Of a stretch of 64,000 bases of DNA, positions 43,023-53,735 are shown piece by piece (the first letter of the stretch is position 1; each line of letters opens with the position of its first letter). Made by a program: the position numbers and the translations under genes. The notes beneath the pieces were generated by a model, which ran no database searches, was not told where the DNA came from, and saw nothing but the letters and a program-made list of their open reading frames with translations. Location of the stretch: assembly GCF_018991925.1 (NCBI RefSeq), contig NW_024722158.1, positions 2,510,144 through 2,574,143 on the forward strand. The letters run 5' to 3'. The DNA is from Homarus americanus (lineage: Eukaryota; Arthropoda; Malacostraca; Decapoda; Nephropidae).

Positions 43023-45365
43023 TTTTACTTTTATCCTCTTCGCCACTGATCGGCTTGTTAGCCGCTTGGGCGATCGGTCACGTCTCTTTTCCTTTATATT
43101 CTTCACCAAAAGGTCGGCTCGCTAGCCGCCCGGGCGATCGGTCACGTCTCTGTCACGCACTATTGGCAAATACTGGGCATGCACCGGCTCCTGAATGTAC
43201 CTGAACCCGCTCCAGTGTTGGTCAAGTCTTCTCTTGAAAGAGCTCACACTCGGTGCCGTCACAACACTCTCTGGTAGATTGTTCCAAGAGTTTACAACCC
43301 TCACTCCGAAAAAGTTTGCCCTCACGGTTTTCTGGACTTGCGGCTTCTTCAATCTTGAGCTGTGACCCCTTGTGGGGCGAGCGTCCGCCAGCTCCAAGTA
43401 AGGACACTCAACTGAGTAGTGCCCCCTGAGATGCTTATAAACCTCAACTAGGTCCCCCCTTGCCCGTCTGTAGTATAAGCTAGGCAAGTTCAGGCGCTCC
43501 AATCTCTCAGGGTAGCTGAGATGCCGAAGTGCAGGCACCAGTTTGGTGGCCCTCCTTTGAACATTTTCAACCAACTGACAGTCCCTAGCATATCTCGGGG
43601 ACCAGATGGGGTGACAGTACTCCAGATGGGGAAGCACTTCACTCCTGAAGATCGTCACGAGGGACGGACCGTCTAGATATCTGAACGACCTTCTTATAAG
43701 ACCCAATAATTTATTTGCCTGATTTACCTTCTTCTCACAATGGCCCGAGAACTTCAGCTCATTGTCAACATACACACCTAGGTCCTTCTCACACACAGTC
43801 TCAACTAGTACATTTTCTTCATCCCGTTGGGACATATGGTACGCCTCCTTACCGTTGGTACGCCCCAGGTGCATCCTCTTACACTTCGTGACATTGAATC
43901 TCAGCAGCCATTCCTTCGACCATTCCTGGAGCCCACAGAGGTCCTTCTGCAGCTCTTCACAGTCCGCTTGGTTCTTAATTTCCCGAAATAACTTGGCGTC
44001 ATCGGCAAACATTTGTATGGAGGAGTGTACAACGTCAGGCATATCATTTATGAAACAAACAAACAACAGCGGGCCCAATACACTACCCTGCGGTACCCCA
44101 CTTGTTACAGGTACAGATGACGATTTCGTGCCATTAATCACCACACATTGCTTGCGGTCATGTAGAAAGTCTTCTATCCACGCTAGGACATTTCCCCGAA
44201 TTCCGTACCCTTCCAGTTTGATTTTCAGCCTTTCGTGGGGTACACTGTCGAAAGCCTTGGCAAAATCTAGGTAAATATTGTCGATATTACCACCCCGTTC
44301 TAGAATATGGGTCCAAATATCCAATACCTTGAGCAATTGTGTCAAGCAAGAGCGCCCCGGCATAAAACCGTGTTGGCAATCTTTTACAAGGTTGTTTCGT
44401 AGTAGATGTTCCATCGCTGCATCTCTGATAATACTCTCAAGTACTTTACATATTATGCTGGTCAGGCTCACCGGTCTATAGTTGTTCGTGGAGTGCCTAT
44501 CGCCCTTCTTGAAGATAGGACTCACATAAGCCACTTTCCATTCACTGGGGACCATTTGTTCATCCAGGCATTTACAAAACAGAATCTTCAGGGGCTCTGC
44601 AAGCTCGTTGCACAGCTCCCTTAGCACTCTAGGATGCACCATGTCAGGTCCAGGACTCTTATGGACCTTTAGCCTGGACAGTTTATTTCTAATACCCTCT
44701 TCTGTGAACACAATGTGGGTCAGTGCTGTGTCGAACCGTCTGTCCTCAAACGCAGGAAGGTTAGTTGCATCCTCTCTTGTGAACACTGAGGAAAAGAAGC
44801 TGTTCAATGCCTCAGCTTTATCCTGGTCAGAATCTGCGTAACTACCATCTTCAAGCCTCAGGTCTGATACTCCTACTCGCGTTTTCAATTTCGACTTTGC
44901 ATAGCGGTAAAACGCCTTTGGGTTTGACTTGACCTCGCGTGCAACCAGCCTTTGGAACTCCTTTTCAGCCCTCCTACACTCTATCTTTGCTTGGTTTCTG
45001 GCTCTTGCATACATCCTCCTGTCTTGCTCATCGTTTGACCCAACCCACGTCTTGAATTTCTGGGTTTTCTTCTTAATTTTGTCGACCGCCACATGGTTCA
45101 TGTGTAGGGATCCCCTCGTATTCCTAGAAGCACTGGGTTTGGTCTTGGGTATATATTTATCGATCAAATGGGTCATTTTACTAGTTATGATATTCAGCGT
45201 AGTGTCTGCGTTCTTGTACCTTAATAAGTCAGGCCAGTTGATACCCCTCATCTCTTCCCTCATCCCATTGTAATTTCCCTTGTAATATTTGCACCTTGGC
45301 CTGGCCTTATCTTGAACTAGGTAACAGTTAAATCTGAATGACAACACTGTATGGTGACTGGTGCC
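43023..45365 (-). mobile_element. LINE-A copy, 5'-truncated, RT frame intact
   Basis: Opposite in orientation to the host Gypsy. The 3' end is the family signature GAAGAGGATAAAAGTAAAAGG (minus strand, 43020-43040). The 5' break is at GGCACCAGTCACCATAC (45365), after the endonuclease. A 60-bp duplication in the 3' part repeats CGATCGGTCACGTCTC at 43073 and 43136. No clear target duplication was found. Confidence 0.85.
43122..45365 (-). CDS. LINE-A ORF2: reverse transcriptase, uninterrupted
   Basis: About 747 sense codons without a stop; the first nine codons of the open frame (45392-45366) come from Gypsy leader sequence and are not part of it. In order: linker (CKYYKGNYNGMREEMRG); RT motif 0/1 LKVHKSPGPDMVHPRVL; VSPIFKKGDRHSTNNYRPVS; QHGFMPGRSCLTQL; motif A YLDFAKAFDSVPHERL; motif B VTSGVPQGSVLGPLLF; motif C MFADDAKLF with both catalytic Asp; motif D/E WSKEWLLRFNVTKC. 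It ends in the C-terminal LPSLYYRRARGDLVEVYKHL and VNSWNNLPESVVTAPS module. This is CR1/L2-clade type. It lacks the endonuclease and a proper start, so it is unlikely to be expressed from its own promoter. It is by far the best-preserved LINE-A in the window. Confidence 0.85.
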   Translation of the reverse strand, partial: GTSHHTVLSFRFNCYLVQDKARPRCKYYKGNYNGMREEMRGINWPDLLRYKNADTTLNIITSKMTHLIDKYIPKTKPSASRNTRGSLHMNHVAVDKIKKKTQKFKTWVGSNDEQDRRMYARARNQAKIECRRAEKEFQRLVAREVKSNPKAFYRYAKSKLKTRVGVSDLRLEDGSYADSDQDKAEALNSFFSSVFTREDATNLPAFEDRRFDTALTHIVFTEEGIRNKLSRLKVHKSPGPDMVHPRVLRELCNELAEPLKILFCKCLDEQMVPSEWKVAYVSPIFKKGDRHSTNNYRPVSLTSIICKVLESIIRDAAMEHLLRNNLVKDCQHGFMPGRSCLTQLLKVLDIWTHILERGGNIDNIYLDFAKAFDSVPHERLKIKLEGYGIRGNVLAWIEDFLHDRKQCVVINGTKSSSVPVTSGVPQGSVLGPLLFVCFINDMPDVVHSSIQMFADDAKLFREIKNQADCEELQKDLCGLQEWSKEWLLRFNVTKCKRMHLGRTNGKEAYHMSQRDEENVLVETVCEKDLGVYVDNELKFSGHCEKKVNQANKLLGLIRRSFRYLDGPSLVTIFRSEVLPHLEYCHPIWSPRYARDCQLVENVQRRATKLVPALRHLSYPERLERLNLPSLYYRRARGDLVEVYKHLRGHYSVECPYLELADARPTRGHSSRLKKPQVQKTVRANFFGVRVVNSWNNLPESVVTAPSVSSFKRRLDQHWSGFRYIQEPVHAQYLPIVRDRDVTDRPGG

Positions 45366-45668
45366 CCTGTAATAGGTATTTAAAGTATACATAGTTTATA
45401 CACACATGAACACATTCGAGACATAACTTCACAATGATAGGCTCATCGGATAGGTGTATGTCATTGATATAAGTGTCTTACGTATATTCGTGTGTACTAA
45501 CGTTATATAATTTACATTGGTTATCTCGTGTCTGTTCACTTATTGATAGTTTAATTATTTTAACTACAATTTTTATCATTTCTTGTAAATGAGAGGCAAG
45601 TATTTTGCTTTTACCTTAATTATTATTTGGCTCAAATGGAACTTCTTGGATAATTTTCATAGTTTCCA
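45366..45668 (+). other. Gypsy leader, downstream part
   Basis: AT-rich, non-coding, between the nested LINE-A and the first gag ATG at 45669. No splice donor could be assigned with confidence. Confidence 0.45.
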
Positions 45669-46939
45669 ATGGCTCAATCTAACGACCTTGTACGCCTAAC
45701 ACACACATTTGCTGATAACTGACTCATAGAGGATCCAAGTTACGTATCTACGGCAAAGGTTGATTTTGAACTTGAGACAGAAACACAGTTAGACGATTCC
45801 GTAGGAAGTAGTGAGCAATTAATTGAGGAATCATTTGACGACTTAAACCGTCGTATTTTACGGTCTGGAAATCAATATAGTACCTCGCCTAGGATTCCAC
45901 AGGTAGTTTCTAACCCTGATCCAGGTGACAGTGTGTCAGTTGCTTCATCAGTAACACCCGCATTATCTCAGCCTTCGGTTAGGAGTAAGAGCATCAGTAA
46001 AATTACAAGTGATGACGAGAAAAAAGCATTTGTGCGTTCCCATATTACGCAGGGATCATATGCCGGTAATCATTTAAATGCGTGTGGTTTAACACACCCT
46101 AGCTATGAGAAATTCAAGCGCACCCTCATTTGAATATTTGGGGGCAGGTCCCAGTTGGGCCAATTACAATGGATCTTCAGATGGTTGGATCGTTGTACGC
46201 CAGTGATTCACGCCCAGACACCAGTGGTGGCAGTCGATATCGCAGGAGAGGTTCGCCAGGATATGGAAGCGACTTTCCGAAATTCAAATTGGTACGACCA
46301 GGATGGTGAAATGTCAGCTACCAATGTGGAAACGTTGATAGAATTAATTAGCTTCCTGTTAGTTGTTCATCGTCCCCTATACAGCCGGGCACAGGAGGTA
46401 CAGTTTGAACCACCTATACAGTAGATATGGTTGATTACGCAAACAGACGCTGTCCCACGGCTACGGGCCCTTTGATGGCACAGCCCTCCATGACTACGAC
46501 GCAACCACAGATGGCACAGATGACACCACCCCAAATTCCTCATACGACACCAGTGGCTCCGATTGCACCTCAACACCGGACATACAAACAAGGTACTTCT
46601 TTACGATGTGCTCATTGTAATAAAAGAGTCCATGTAATTGAAGACTGTTTCCAGCTCCAGGGTAATAGTGCAAAATTAAAGGAGACATCCGGTGCCAAGC
46701 AGTTCACAAGGTCGTACACGGAGGCAGCTAAGGTGACACCTCCACCTACCCAGAAGGCACGCAAGTGGTGCTCACTACACAAGTCGACATCTCATAGCAC
46801 ACAAGACTGCGCCTTAGTTATGAAGGCTAGGAATGTAGACTTTGGTGAAACACAAGTGGCGTACAATCGTAAAGAGAAACGTCCCCAAGACAAGTCGTCG
46901 GGGGAAGACCAGCGCTCATCACAGCAAGGAGAGGGATAG
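45669..46939 (+). pseudogene. gag: Gag of the env-bearing Gypsy, frame-broken
   Basis: It begins MAQSNDLVRLTHTFADN (45669), then a stop, then a Ser/Thr/Gln-rich segment (45760-46133), a second broken block (46155-46424) and a final open 170-codon block (46427-46939). The last block carries two zinc-knuckle-like motifs. RCAHCNKRVHVIEDC fits C-x2-C-x4-H-x4-C, and WCSLHKSTSHSTQDC is a variant with His at the second position, a pairing common in arthropod Gypsy gags. A Lys/Asp/Gln-rich tail ends it. The role would be capsid assembly and RNA packaging. At least three stops or shifts make it non-functional. Confidence 0.75.
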
Positions 46940-47007
46940 GTACAGTATTTCCTGCTTCTCCTCACAGCACTTCTATAGCGGCCTCGTTAATAGCGGCGCT
47001 TAGCAAA

Positions 47008-50000
47008 GTGGAAGTGTTGTCAGTGCCGGTGAGGGTTGAGAGTACAAGATTGGCTCTTGATATTGACACGGGTGCAGGCGCTAATGTTTTGGCCTTGACA
47101 TCCTATCACGAGTTACAACGTAAATTCTCTCACCGCGACTTCAAATGGAGGCCTAGTAACGCTGAGCTCGAAGGAGTATCAGGTACTCAGTTGAGCATTA
47201 ACGGAATGGTGACGTTACCACTCAGATTCTCAGGACGTGGTTCTCCCTTCTACGCGGACTTTTATGTAGTTCAGCAGTTCAATTTGCTTGCTGACGGGTT
47301 ACTTGGTCTCCCAACTCTTACAACGAACATGATAGATGTTCATCCACGTAATAATACTATTACGTTTAAAGGTGTTTCCTACAGCGCTATGAGTCTTTCT
47401 GAACCTATGCTCACCGTTAGATCGAAAGTGTTGTCCACCAATCCTATTAAGAGGAAGGCGGATCATGCGTCAGAGCTACCTCATGACCTCAACCCCACAC
47501 TTTCCCAGCGTGATTATAGCAGCAATAGTTGGAAGATCGTACCTGCAATTTTGAAGAGTACTCTCCATTACCAGAATGAGGAATTCACCAAAGCAACTGT
47601 CGAATTAACTGAAGTGCACACGGGCGCAGATGTTGTGTGTCTCCCGGAAACGTGCAAGGTAAAAGGGTTGTCTACGTTGAGAACAATACGCCCAGGTGGT
47701 TTGACAGACGTACTGATTCTGAATAGAACAGGCGTTCAACGGATATTAAAGAAAGGATGTTATTTGTGTGATTTTCTAGTATATCACAACAATGTCGAAG
47801 CACAGCCTACAAAATTCCCAATTGGTAGTATTGTTACTCAATCCCAACAGACTCGGCAGGAGAGGAAAGATCAAATAGTGCCACATGTTAAGGTGATCGA
47901 TCATCCTCAGGGCAAGACACGCCTTTTAGAGCTGCTTGCTGACTATAGAAATATTGTAGCCTTGCCAGGGGAAAAGCTAGGTCAGACAGACTTAACATCC
48001 CATCATATAGCGATAAAGGAGGAAACAAATCCTATCTATGTACCAGCTTAGAGACTACCTCATAGCCAGCGCGCTGTAGTTCAAGATATGGTGCAGGATA
48101 TGTTGGTTGACAATGTTATTAAACTTTCTAAGTCCCCCTTTAATAGCCCCTTATTCCTTGTCCCCAAAAAGGATGGTAAATGGCGCCCTGTTATAGATTT
48201 CAGGTGCGTCAATGAACAAACAATCCCTGATAGGTACCCTATGCCTGTCTTGAGTGACATATTGCAATCCTTAGGTAAGGATAATGCAGTATTTAGCAAC
48301 TTCGATTTGCTTAGTGGGTAGTTGGCAGATACCACTCGATGAGAAATCACGAGAGGTCACGGCGTTTAGCACGCCCCTGGGCCACTTTGAGTTCCTCCGG
48401 ATGCCATTTGGTCTCAGAAGTGCCCCACTAACATTTCAAAGAATGATCAACACCCTGTTTGCCTGATTGATTGGTACCACAGTCTTCACTTATTTGGATG
48501 ATCTCATAATAGTCAGTAAGGACGTTCATTCCCATCTGATTAAACTGCGTGAAGTGTTGGACAAACTTTCCACAGCAGGTCTTAAAATTAAACTCTCGAA
48601 GTGTGAGTTTTTAAAATCCAGAATCCATTTCCTTGGTCATGTAGTTGACGGTGAGGGCATCCACACAGTAGATGATAAAATCAACGCTGTATCTCAGTTC
48701 CCGCGTCCTACCTCAGTTCATCAAGTGCGTAGTTTTCTTGGCTTATCTGGATATTATCGTTCTTTTATCAAGAACTATGCAACATTACCATCGCCCTAAC
48801 AAGGTTGCTCAAGAAAGATGCAATGTTTATATGGGATGCTGAACACGAAAATAGTTTTGCGGCATTGAAGATAGCGCTTACAAATACCCCTGTTCTAGCA
48901 TTCCCTGACTACACTCAACCTTTCACTCTCTGTACTGACCCTTCTGGTCTTGAAATCGGAGCCGTGCTCATGGAAGAGGATACGCGTCGAAAGTTGGGAG
49001 TGATAGCTTTTGCAAGTCGCAATCTTATTGATGCTGAAACACGTTATTCGGTAACGCATTTAGAAACGTTAGCCGTTGTGTGGGCACTTAAGAAATTTAA
49101 AGACATTATCTTTGGATATAAGATAACTGTTTTTACGGATCATGCGGCAGTAACTGAGCTGTTCCATGGCAGAAACTTATCAGGCAGATTAGCACGCCGG
49201 TATCTGACAATTCAAGAGTTTGACCTCGAGTTTAGATATTTACCTGGGAGGGCGAATGTTGTCGCCGACGCTCTGTCAAGAAATATAGCACCAGTAATGC
49301 CTGTATCAACCTTCACTCTTTCGCATCTGGAAGATGAACAACGACGCGACCCATTATGGTCAACAGTCATTTTTGCTCTCGAATCCGGAGAGGATGTTAA
49401 ACTCCCCAAATTAATTCTTCCCTTAAGTCAGTTTGAATTACGACATAACATACTCGATAGGTCCAAAAAGACGCCAGAGGGTACTGTTTCTCAAATAGTC
49501 GTACCTGACACGTTGTGTAAAGCGATTATAACATTGTTCCATGATATCCCACAGGCAGGTCAACAGGGTCGTTACAAATGCTTAGCGGAATTACGAAAGA
49601 AGTATTTCTGGCTCACTATGAAGAAAGACATGGAATTACACATTGCTAAATGTTTGGCATGTGCTCAACATAAAGGATCAACAGGATCACCAGCCCCGAT
49701 TCTACAATATCTTACACCAGACCGTCCGTTTGACACAGTCGCTATTGACTTGTTACAACTCCCGAAGAGTCATCAGGGATCAGCGTACGTCTTAGTGTGT
49801 GTGGATCATTTTTACAGGTTCGTGGTCTTGGTCCCACTAAAAGTTAAAACGGCCGATGCTGTGGCCTATGCATTAGTGATGAATCTTATATGTCCATATA
49901 CTACGCCTAAAGTTCTGCTCTCTGACAATGGCACAGAGTTCAAGAATCAGCTAGTAGCGAAAATATGTGCGCAATATGGAATTAAACAAAGTTTTGTGAC

Positions 50001-50607
50001 AGCTTATCATCCACAGGCTAATGGCCTTGTTGAGAGAACCAATCGCAAGATCCTGGAGATACTGCGCCCGATTGTCAGTGATTTGCAATACACATGGGAA
50101 GATTGGTTACCGCAGGTCGCAGCGTCTATCAATGGGTCGATTAATAGCTCTACGGGCAAATCACCCTACTACATTGTCTATGGTACCGATAAACGTCTAC
50201 CTTACGACGTCCTTACAGATGCGCCGTACCCGGTTTATAATATGGATGATTTCGCGGCAAAACAAATTCGTGTCTTTACGGATATTCATACCCAAGTCCG
50301 ATCACATTTAGCGGCGTCACGCGCCGAAATGATGATTAAGCAACATAAACATGCTAAACCTGTCGTGTTAAACGTAGGGGACGCTGTTATGGTAAGAGAT
50401 CCTGAAAGGAACTCCAAGGTTTCAGCTAAATTTTCAGGTCCATTCCGCGTTATTGCCAAAGAAACAGGCAACAAATTTAAAATTTGGAAGCCTAATGCAC
50501 AGATTGCAGATGTCGTGCATGCAGATCGTCTTAAAAAGACCCATGAGAATTTATTGCCTACAGTTTATGATGATGTGATAGACACCTCTTTACAGACTGT
50601 ACAGTAG
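47008..50607 (+). pseudogene. pol: Pol (protease, RT, RNase H, integrase) of the env-bearing Gypsy
   Basis: Protease: LALDIDTGAGANVLAL near residue 20. [35 protein letters not shown] and the YLDD catalytic motif (about 48490). RNase H: FTLCTDPSGLEIGAVL, with ETLAVVWALKKF. Integrase: zinc block ending CLACAQHKG, catalytic Asp in TVAIDLLQ and LLSDNGTEFKN, Glu in HPQANGLVERTN. A GPY/F-type module (KFSGPFRVIAKETGNKF) closes it. Breaks: in-frame stops at 48049 and 48464, frame changes near 48320 and 48795. From 48805 to the end the frame is open for 600 codons. The final TAG at 50605 lies in the nested transposon's first three bases; past the insertion the frame would run about eighteen codons further before a stop. 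Confidence 0.85.
50597..50604. other. Target-site duplication, left copy (CTGTACAG)
   Basis: 8 bp, identical to 53875-53882 and self-complementary. Matches the loose hAT preference nTnnnnAn. Because it is a palindrome, element ends cannot be separated from the duplication by sequence alone; the TAGGG start is preferred by hAT convention. Confidence 0.75.
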
Positions 50608-50742
50608 GGAGTGACAGTTTGGCAAAAGTTTTCAAAATCAAGTGGCTTGGGTTGGATTATTTGTCTATCGGCCACGCTGGTTCCGAATATGTTTGAATCT
50701 TTAACATCAGTGCATTAGAAGGTTTGTGGATACTTTTCGGTT
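50605..50742 (+). repeat. hAT-like element, left TIR
   Basis: 138 bp, inverted partner at 53736-53874, about one mismatch in ten by eye. Its first codon-sized triplet TAG ends the upstream pol frame. Confidence 0.85.
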
Positions 50743-50885
50743 CGACATAAAAAAAACAAGAATAATGGTAGACATTCTTTATTATTGGCATGTATGCTTC
50801 AATTTATCAGCAGCACACTAGCACAGTTGGCACACTAACATTGGCTGTCCCCACAGTGTCCCCTCAGTCCCAGTGTCCCCACAGT

Positions 50886-53195
50886 CTAGCACTGGTAGTC
50901 CTCTTTCTTAGCCCTCCGCTTGTTTCTCTTCCTGGCCTCCAGCTTGTTCCAGGTGACCTGGTCCTGCTGCCAGGCAGAGCTGGCCACGTCTGCCGCCTCC
51001 GTGGTGAGCTTCACTCCTCTTTCCACTGCGGTGGTGGTGCAGGGCAGACCTGGCTCACTGTACGGTTCCTCCAGAAATTGCTCCAGTTCCTGGTCACTGT
51101 GCTGGAACAGGATGGGAGGGGAGGAGCTGGCCTTCTGCAGATCAACCAACTCTGACAGCTTGGTGGCTGCCAGATTCAGTTGAGGGTTCCTCACTTTCCT
51201 CACTGTCTTTCTCTTGTGCCTTTTTTCCTTCTTCCTCAGCTGCTTGATGATGTTTAGGGCCAACTCCCTCTCACTCTTGTCCATGGAGGCCAGCAGTGAG
51301 ACCAGCACCACCTCGTGCTGGCCGAAGTAGCCGTTGAACTGGAGGTATGGAGTAAGCAGCTCCACTTCCTCCAGGGTGCAGTACGTCCTCACCCGGTTGA
51401 TGATGGCGAGGAGGTGGCGTGGGCCCTCCAGTAGCAGATTCCTCTGCCTGATCTCCAGGAAGGAGGGCACGTAGATAAGGATGATGAAGGAGGTCATCCG
51501 TCTCTGTGACTCGCTGGGGGAGGTGGTGCTCATGTAGGCCCTCAGCTCCCTGCTCTCCGTGTTTTGCCATCTGGCGTTGGTCATGGCTCCGGCCCGTGCC
51601 CTGGCCCATCTCTCCTCAATGTGGCCGGACTCCACCGTCTTGGCCATCTCCAACAGATACCGGGTGTCCCAGCTGAACTCCTCCCAGACGACGGAGGGGA
51701 TGGCATCCAGGAGAGACCTGAGGTAGGTGTTGGTGACGGCCTCGAATTCAACCACCGGAAGGTCCCACACGTTGCCGGTCAGCTTCCGAGCCTCCTCACC
51801 ACTCCAGGAGGCGGGACCAGTGGTTGGGCCAGCGTAATGGTTGAATAGATGGCCGAAGAGCTTCTCCAGACTGTGGATCAGGCAGTGGATGTGGAGGAGA
51901 GGCCGTCCCAACAGCCTTTCAAACTCGGCGATGAAACCGTGATTATAGCCACTCAGTTTGTTGCAACCGTCGCTAAGGACAACCAGGAGGTCGGTGGTGT
52001 CAATACCGCGCTCCTCCAGGAAGGCCAGCAGGCTGGTGGCCAGGTCTACCCCCTTTCCCCCCACCGGGACCAGGTGACCAAGGAACTCCTCACCAGGGAA
52101 GCCGATCACTGCACAGTCTTCCCTCTTTTCCATGGCGAATCTCTTGTGGTTCTTCTCACCTACACCAGTCACTATCTTGTTCTCATTGATCCTCTCATCT
52201 ACCATGAGACCTCTGACCTTGAATCCCCTGAACTTTTCTTTTTTCTGTTCTCGTGACCTCTTCCTGACTCTCTCCACTTTCTTCCAGTTAGTCACTTTAG
52301 ACTTGTCCCCTTCAGTTATGATGTTGTCTGCAGCTCTGATGGTGTTTGCGATGTGAGCCACTGCATCATTGGATACCTTGAACCTGTCAGCAGTTTCTCC
52401 GATCCTGTCCTCGGCTTCTTTCTCCCTTTTCCTTTTCTCTGATCTTGCTCTCCTGTCGACCATAGCCTTGAACTCATTGTCATTGACATCCTTATAATCA
52501 CTATCTTCTTCCTGAGCACTGTCATCCACTGCCGACACTTTACACGACATCCTCTCCATCTCCTCCTTACTCTTTGACCTCATCTTCTCAGTTTTCCTCT
52601 CTTCCTCAGCCCTTTTCTTTGCCCTCTTCGCTTCCTTCTCCCTCTCTTCTTTCAGCTTGGCAGTCACAATTTTGTCAACGCCATCAATGCAGCCCTCCCT
52701 TCCCGGTTTCCTCTGGGCTGCCAAGAAGCTTTTCTCTCGTTCGTGCACTTTGCTGTCGTCTGCCACATCAAACAACTTCTCAGCTATATCCTCGAACCTC
52801 ATCTTCAGCTTCCCGATCTTCGTTTTCTTCCTTTTCTGTTTCTGTCCATTTCCCTTCATCATCATCGTCTCCCTCCGCATCCTCCACAGGTCGTGGAATC
52901 TCATTTTCACCCTTATTTCAGAGAGAGTGGGAACAGTGGCCTTCCTATACACATCCAGTACCTTCTCAGTCACCTTGTTGGTGGCATCCATATAATCAAA
53001 AGCATTTGTTCTTCTCCTTAACCTCTCGTTTTCTGCTTCATAAGCCAGGGCACTTCCAACTTCCTTGTTCAGAGGCAACTTGTTAGATGGCAGAGGCATC
53101 CGAACCCCGAACACCTTATCGTTACCCTGGCGCAGCTGAGTGTTGCTAATCTTAGGACGACCCATCTTGGTGGCGGCCCTTTGAACTAACTGCAA
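50886..53195 (-). CDS. hAT-like transposase, long uninterrupted ORF
   Basis: The first ATG is at 53165 (MGRPKISNTQLRQG), giving 759 residues to the stop at 50886. The frame stays open 10 codons upstream to a strong 3' splice site (TTTTTTCTGTGTTGTTTTGCAG ending near 53193 on the minus strand; read as acceptor), so a 5' intron is likely. Residues about 100-330 are Lys/Glu-rich coiled coil with basic nuclear-localisation-like runs. Candidate catalytic blocks (numbered with the 10 extra residues): Asp in LMVDERINENK (about 333); Asp409 in VVLSDGCNKLSGYNHGF; then HIHCLIHSLEKLFGH, like the hAT C-x2-H block; and TNARWQNTESRELRAYMST (about 539-557), a probable Glu-bearing helix. C-terminus highly basic. 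No stops or shifts, unlike its host element. Confidence 0.7.
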   Translation of the reverse strand: MQLVQRAATKMGRPKISNTQLRQGNDKVFGVRMPLPSNKLPLNKEVGSALAYEAENERLRRRTNAFDYMDATNKVTEKVLDVYRKATVPTLSEIRVKMRFHDLWRMRRETMMMKGNGQKQKRKKTKIGKLKMRFEDIAEKLFDVADDSKVHEREKSFLAAQRKPGREGCIDGVDKIVTAKLKEEREKEAKRAKKRAEEERKTEKMRSKSKEEMERMSCKVSAVDDSAQEEDSDYKDVNDNEFKAMVDRRARSEKRKREKEAEDRIGETADRFKVSNDAVAHIANTIRAADNIITEGDKSKVTNWKKVERVRKRSREQKKEKFRGFKVRGLMVDERINENKIVTGVGEKNHKRFAMEKREDCAVIGFPGEEFLGHLVPVGGKGVDLATSLLAFLEERGIDTTDLLVVLSDGCNKLSGYNHGFIAEFERLLGRPLLHIHCLIHSLEKLFGHLFNHYAGPTTGPASWSGEEARKLTGNVWDLPVVEFEAVTNTYLRSLLDAIPSVVWEEFSWDTRYLLEMAKTVESGHIEERWARARAGAMTNARWQNTESRELRAYMSTTSPSESQRRMTSFIILIYVPSFLEIRQRNLLLEGPRHLLAIINRVRTYCTLEEVELLTPYLQFNGYFGQHEVVLVSLLASMDKSERELALNIIKQLRKKEKRHKRKTVRKVRNPQLNLAATKLSELVDLQKASSSPPILFQHSDQELEQFLEEPYSEPGLPCTTTAVERGVKLTTEAADVASSAWQQDQVTWNKLEARKRNKRRAKKEDYQC

Positions 53196-53338
53196 AACAA
53201 CACAGAAAAAACAACTTTCAGCACTTCAATATCACCACCTATTGAACAATATTTTATTCAAAAGTACGGACTGAGATTTTGTCCTTAACTGTCCAAGTCA
53301 AGCTACTTGGGCTGAATTCGTTGATCAGTCCTGGGACG

Positions 53339-53527
53339 AATATTACCAACGGCGTGAATAGATTCCGTGGAATAAATTCAGGGCATTCCCGTCCAGGGAG
53401 CCTCAACAAACTCTGTAAATATTGCCATTGGCCTGCCATTGGCACATATACGGAGTTTGGTAATGTTCCATGAGCGGGAATGTCCTGAATTCATTCCACG
53501 GAATCTATCCACGCCGTTGGTAATATT
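53339..53527. repeat. Foldback repeat inside the hAT-like element
   Basis: AATATTACCAACGGCGTG...GATTCCGTGGAAT...AATTCAGG (53339-53385) is mirrored by CCTGAATTCATTCCACGGAAT...CCACGCCGTTGGTAATATT (53484-53527). The arms are nearly perfect over about 60 bp, with a loop of about 70 bp. It may be a separate small MITE or a 5' regulatory hairpin of the transposon. Confidence 0.8.
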
Positions 53528-53735
53528 GGGCCCTGGTTTTCGAAATATACGTATGTGGTGACTTGCAGCAAAAATATCGGCATAATTTGTAGCGCATTGA
53601 GTTGTAAAACAATAGCATATTATGAACCAGTGTACGCAGTAGTCGAATAATCCAATTCAATAACTTGATTTTAACAGGTTGTGCCACATTGCCAGTCCCT
53701 TTATTATTTACAGTTTTTTCGCGTTTTTCATGCCA

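Noticed and set aside
43762..45273. Plus-strand frames of 67-170 codons opposite the LINE-A RT
   Set aside because: Antisense shadows of the intact minus-strand reverse transcriptase.
50790..53086. Plus-strand frames (for example 51564-51848, 51849-52256, 52574-53086) opposite the hAT-like ORF
   Set aside because: Antisense shadows of the long minus-strand ORF; Ser/Phe-rich because they read the complement of Lys/Glu-rich codons.
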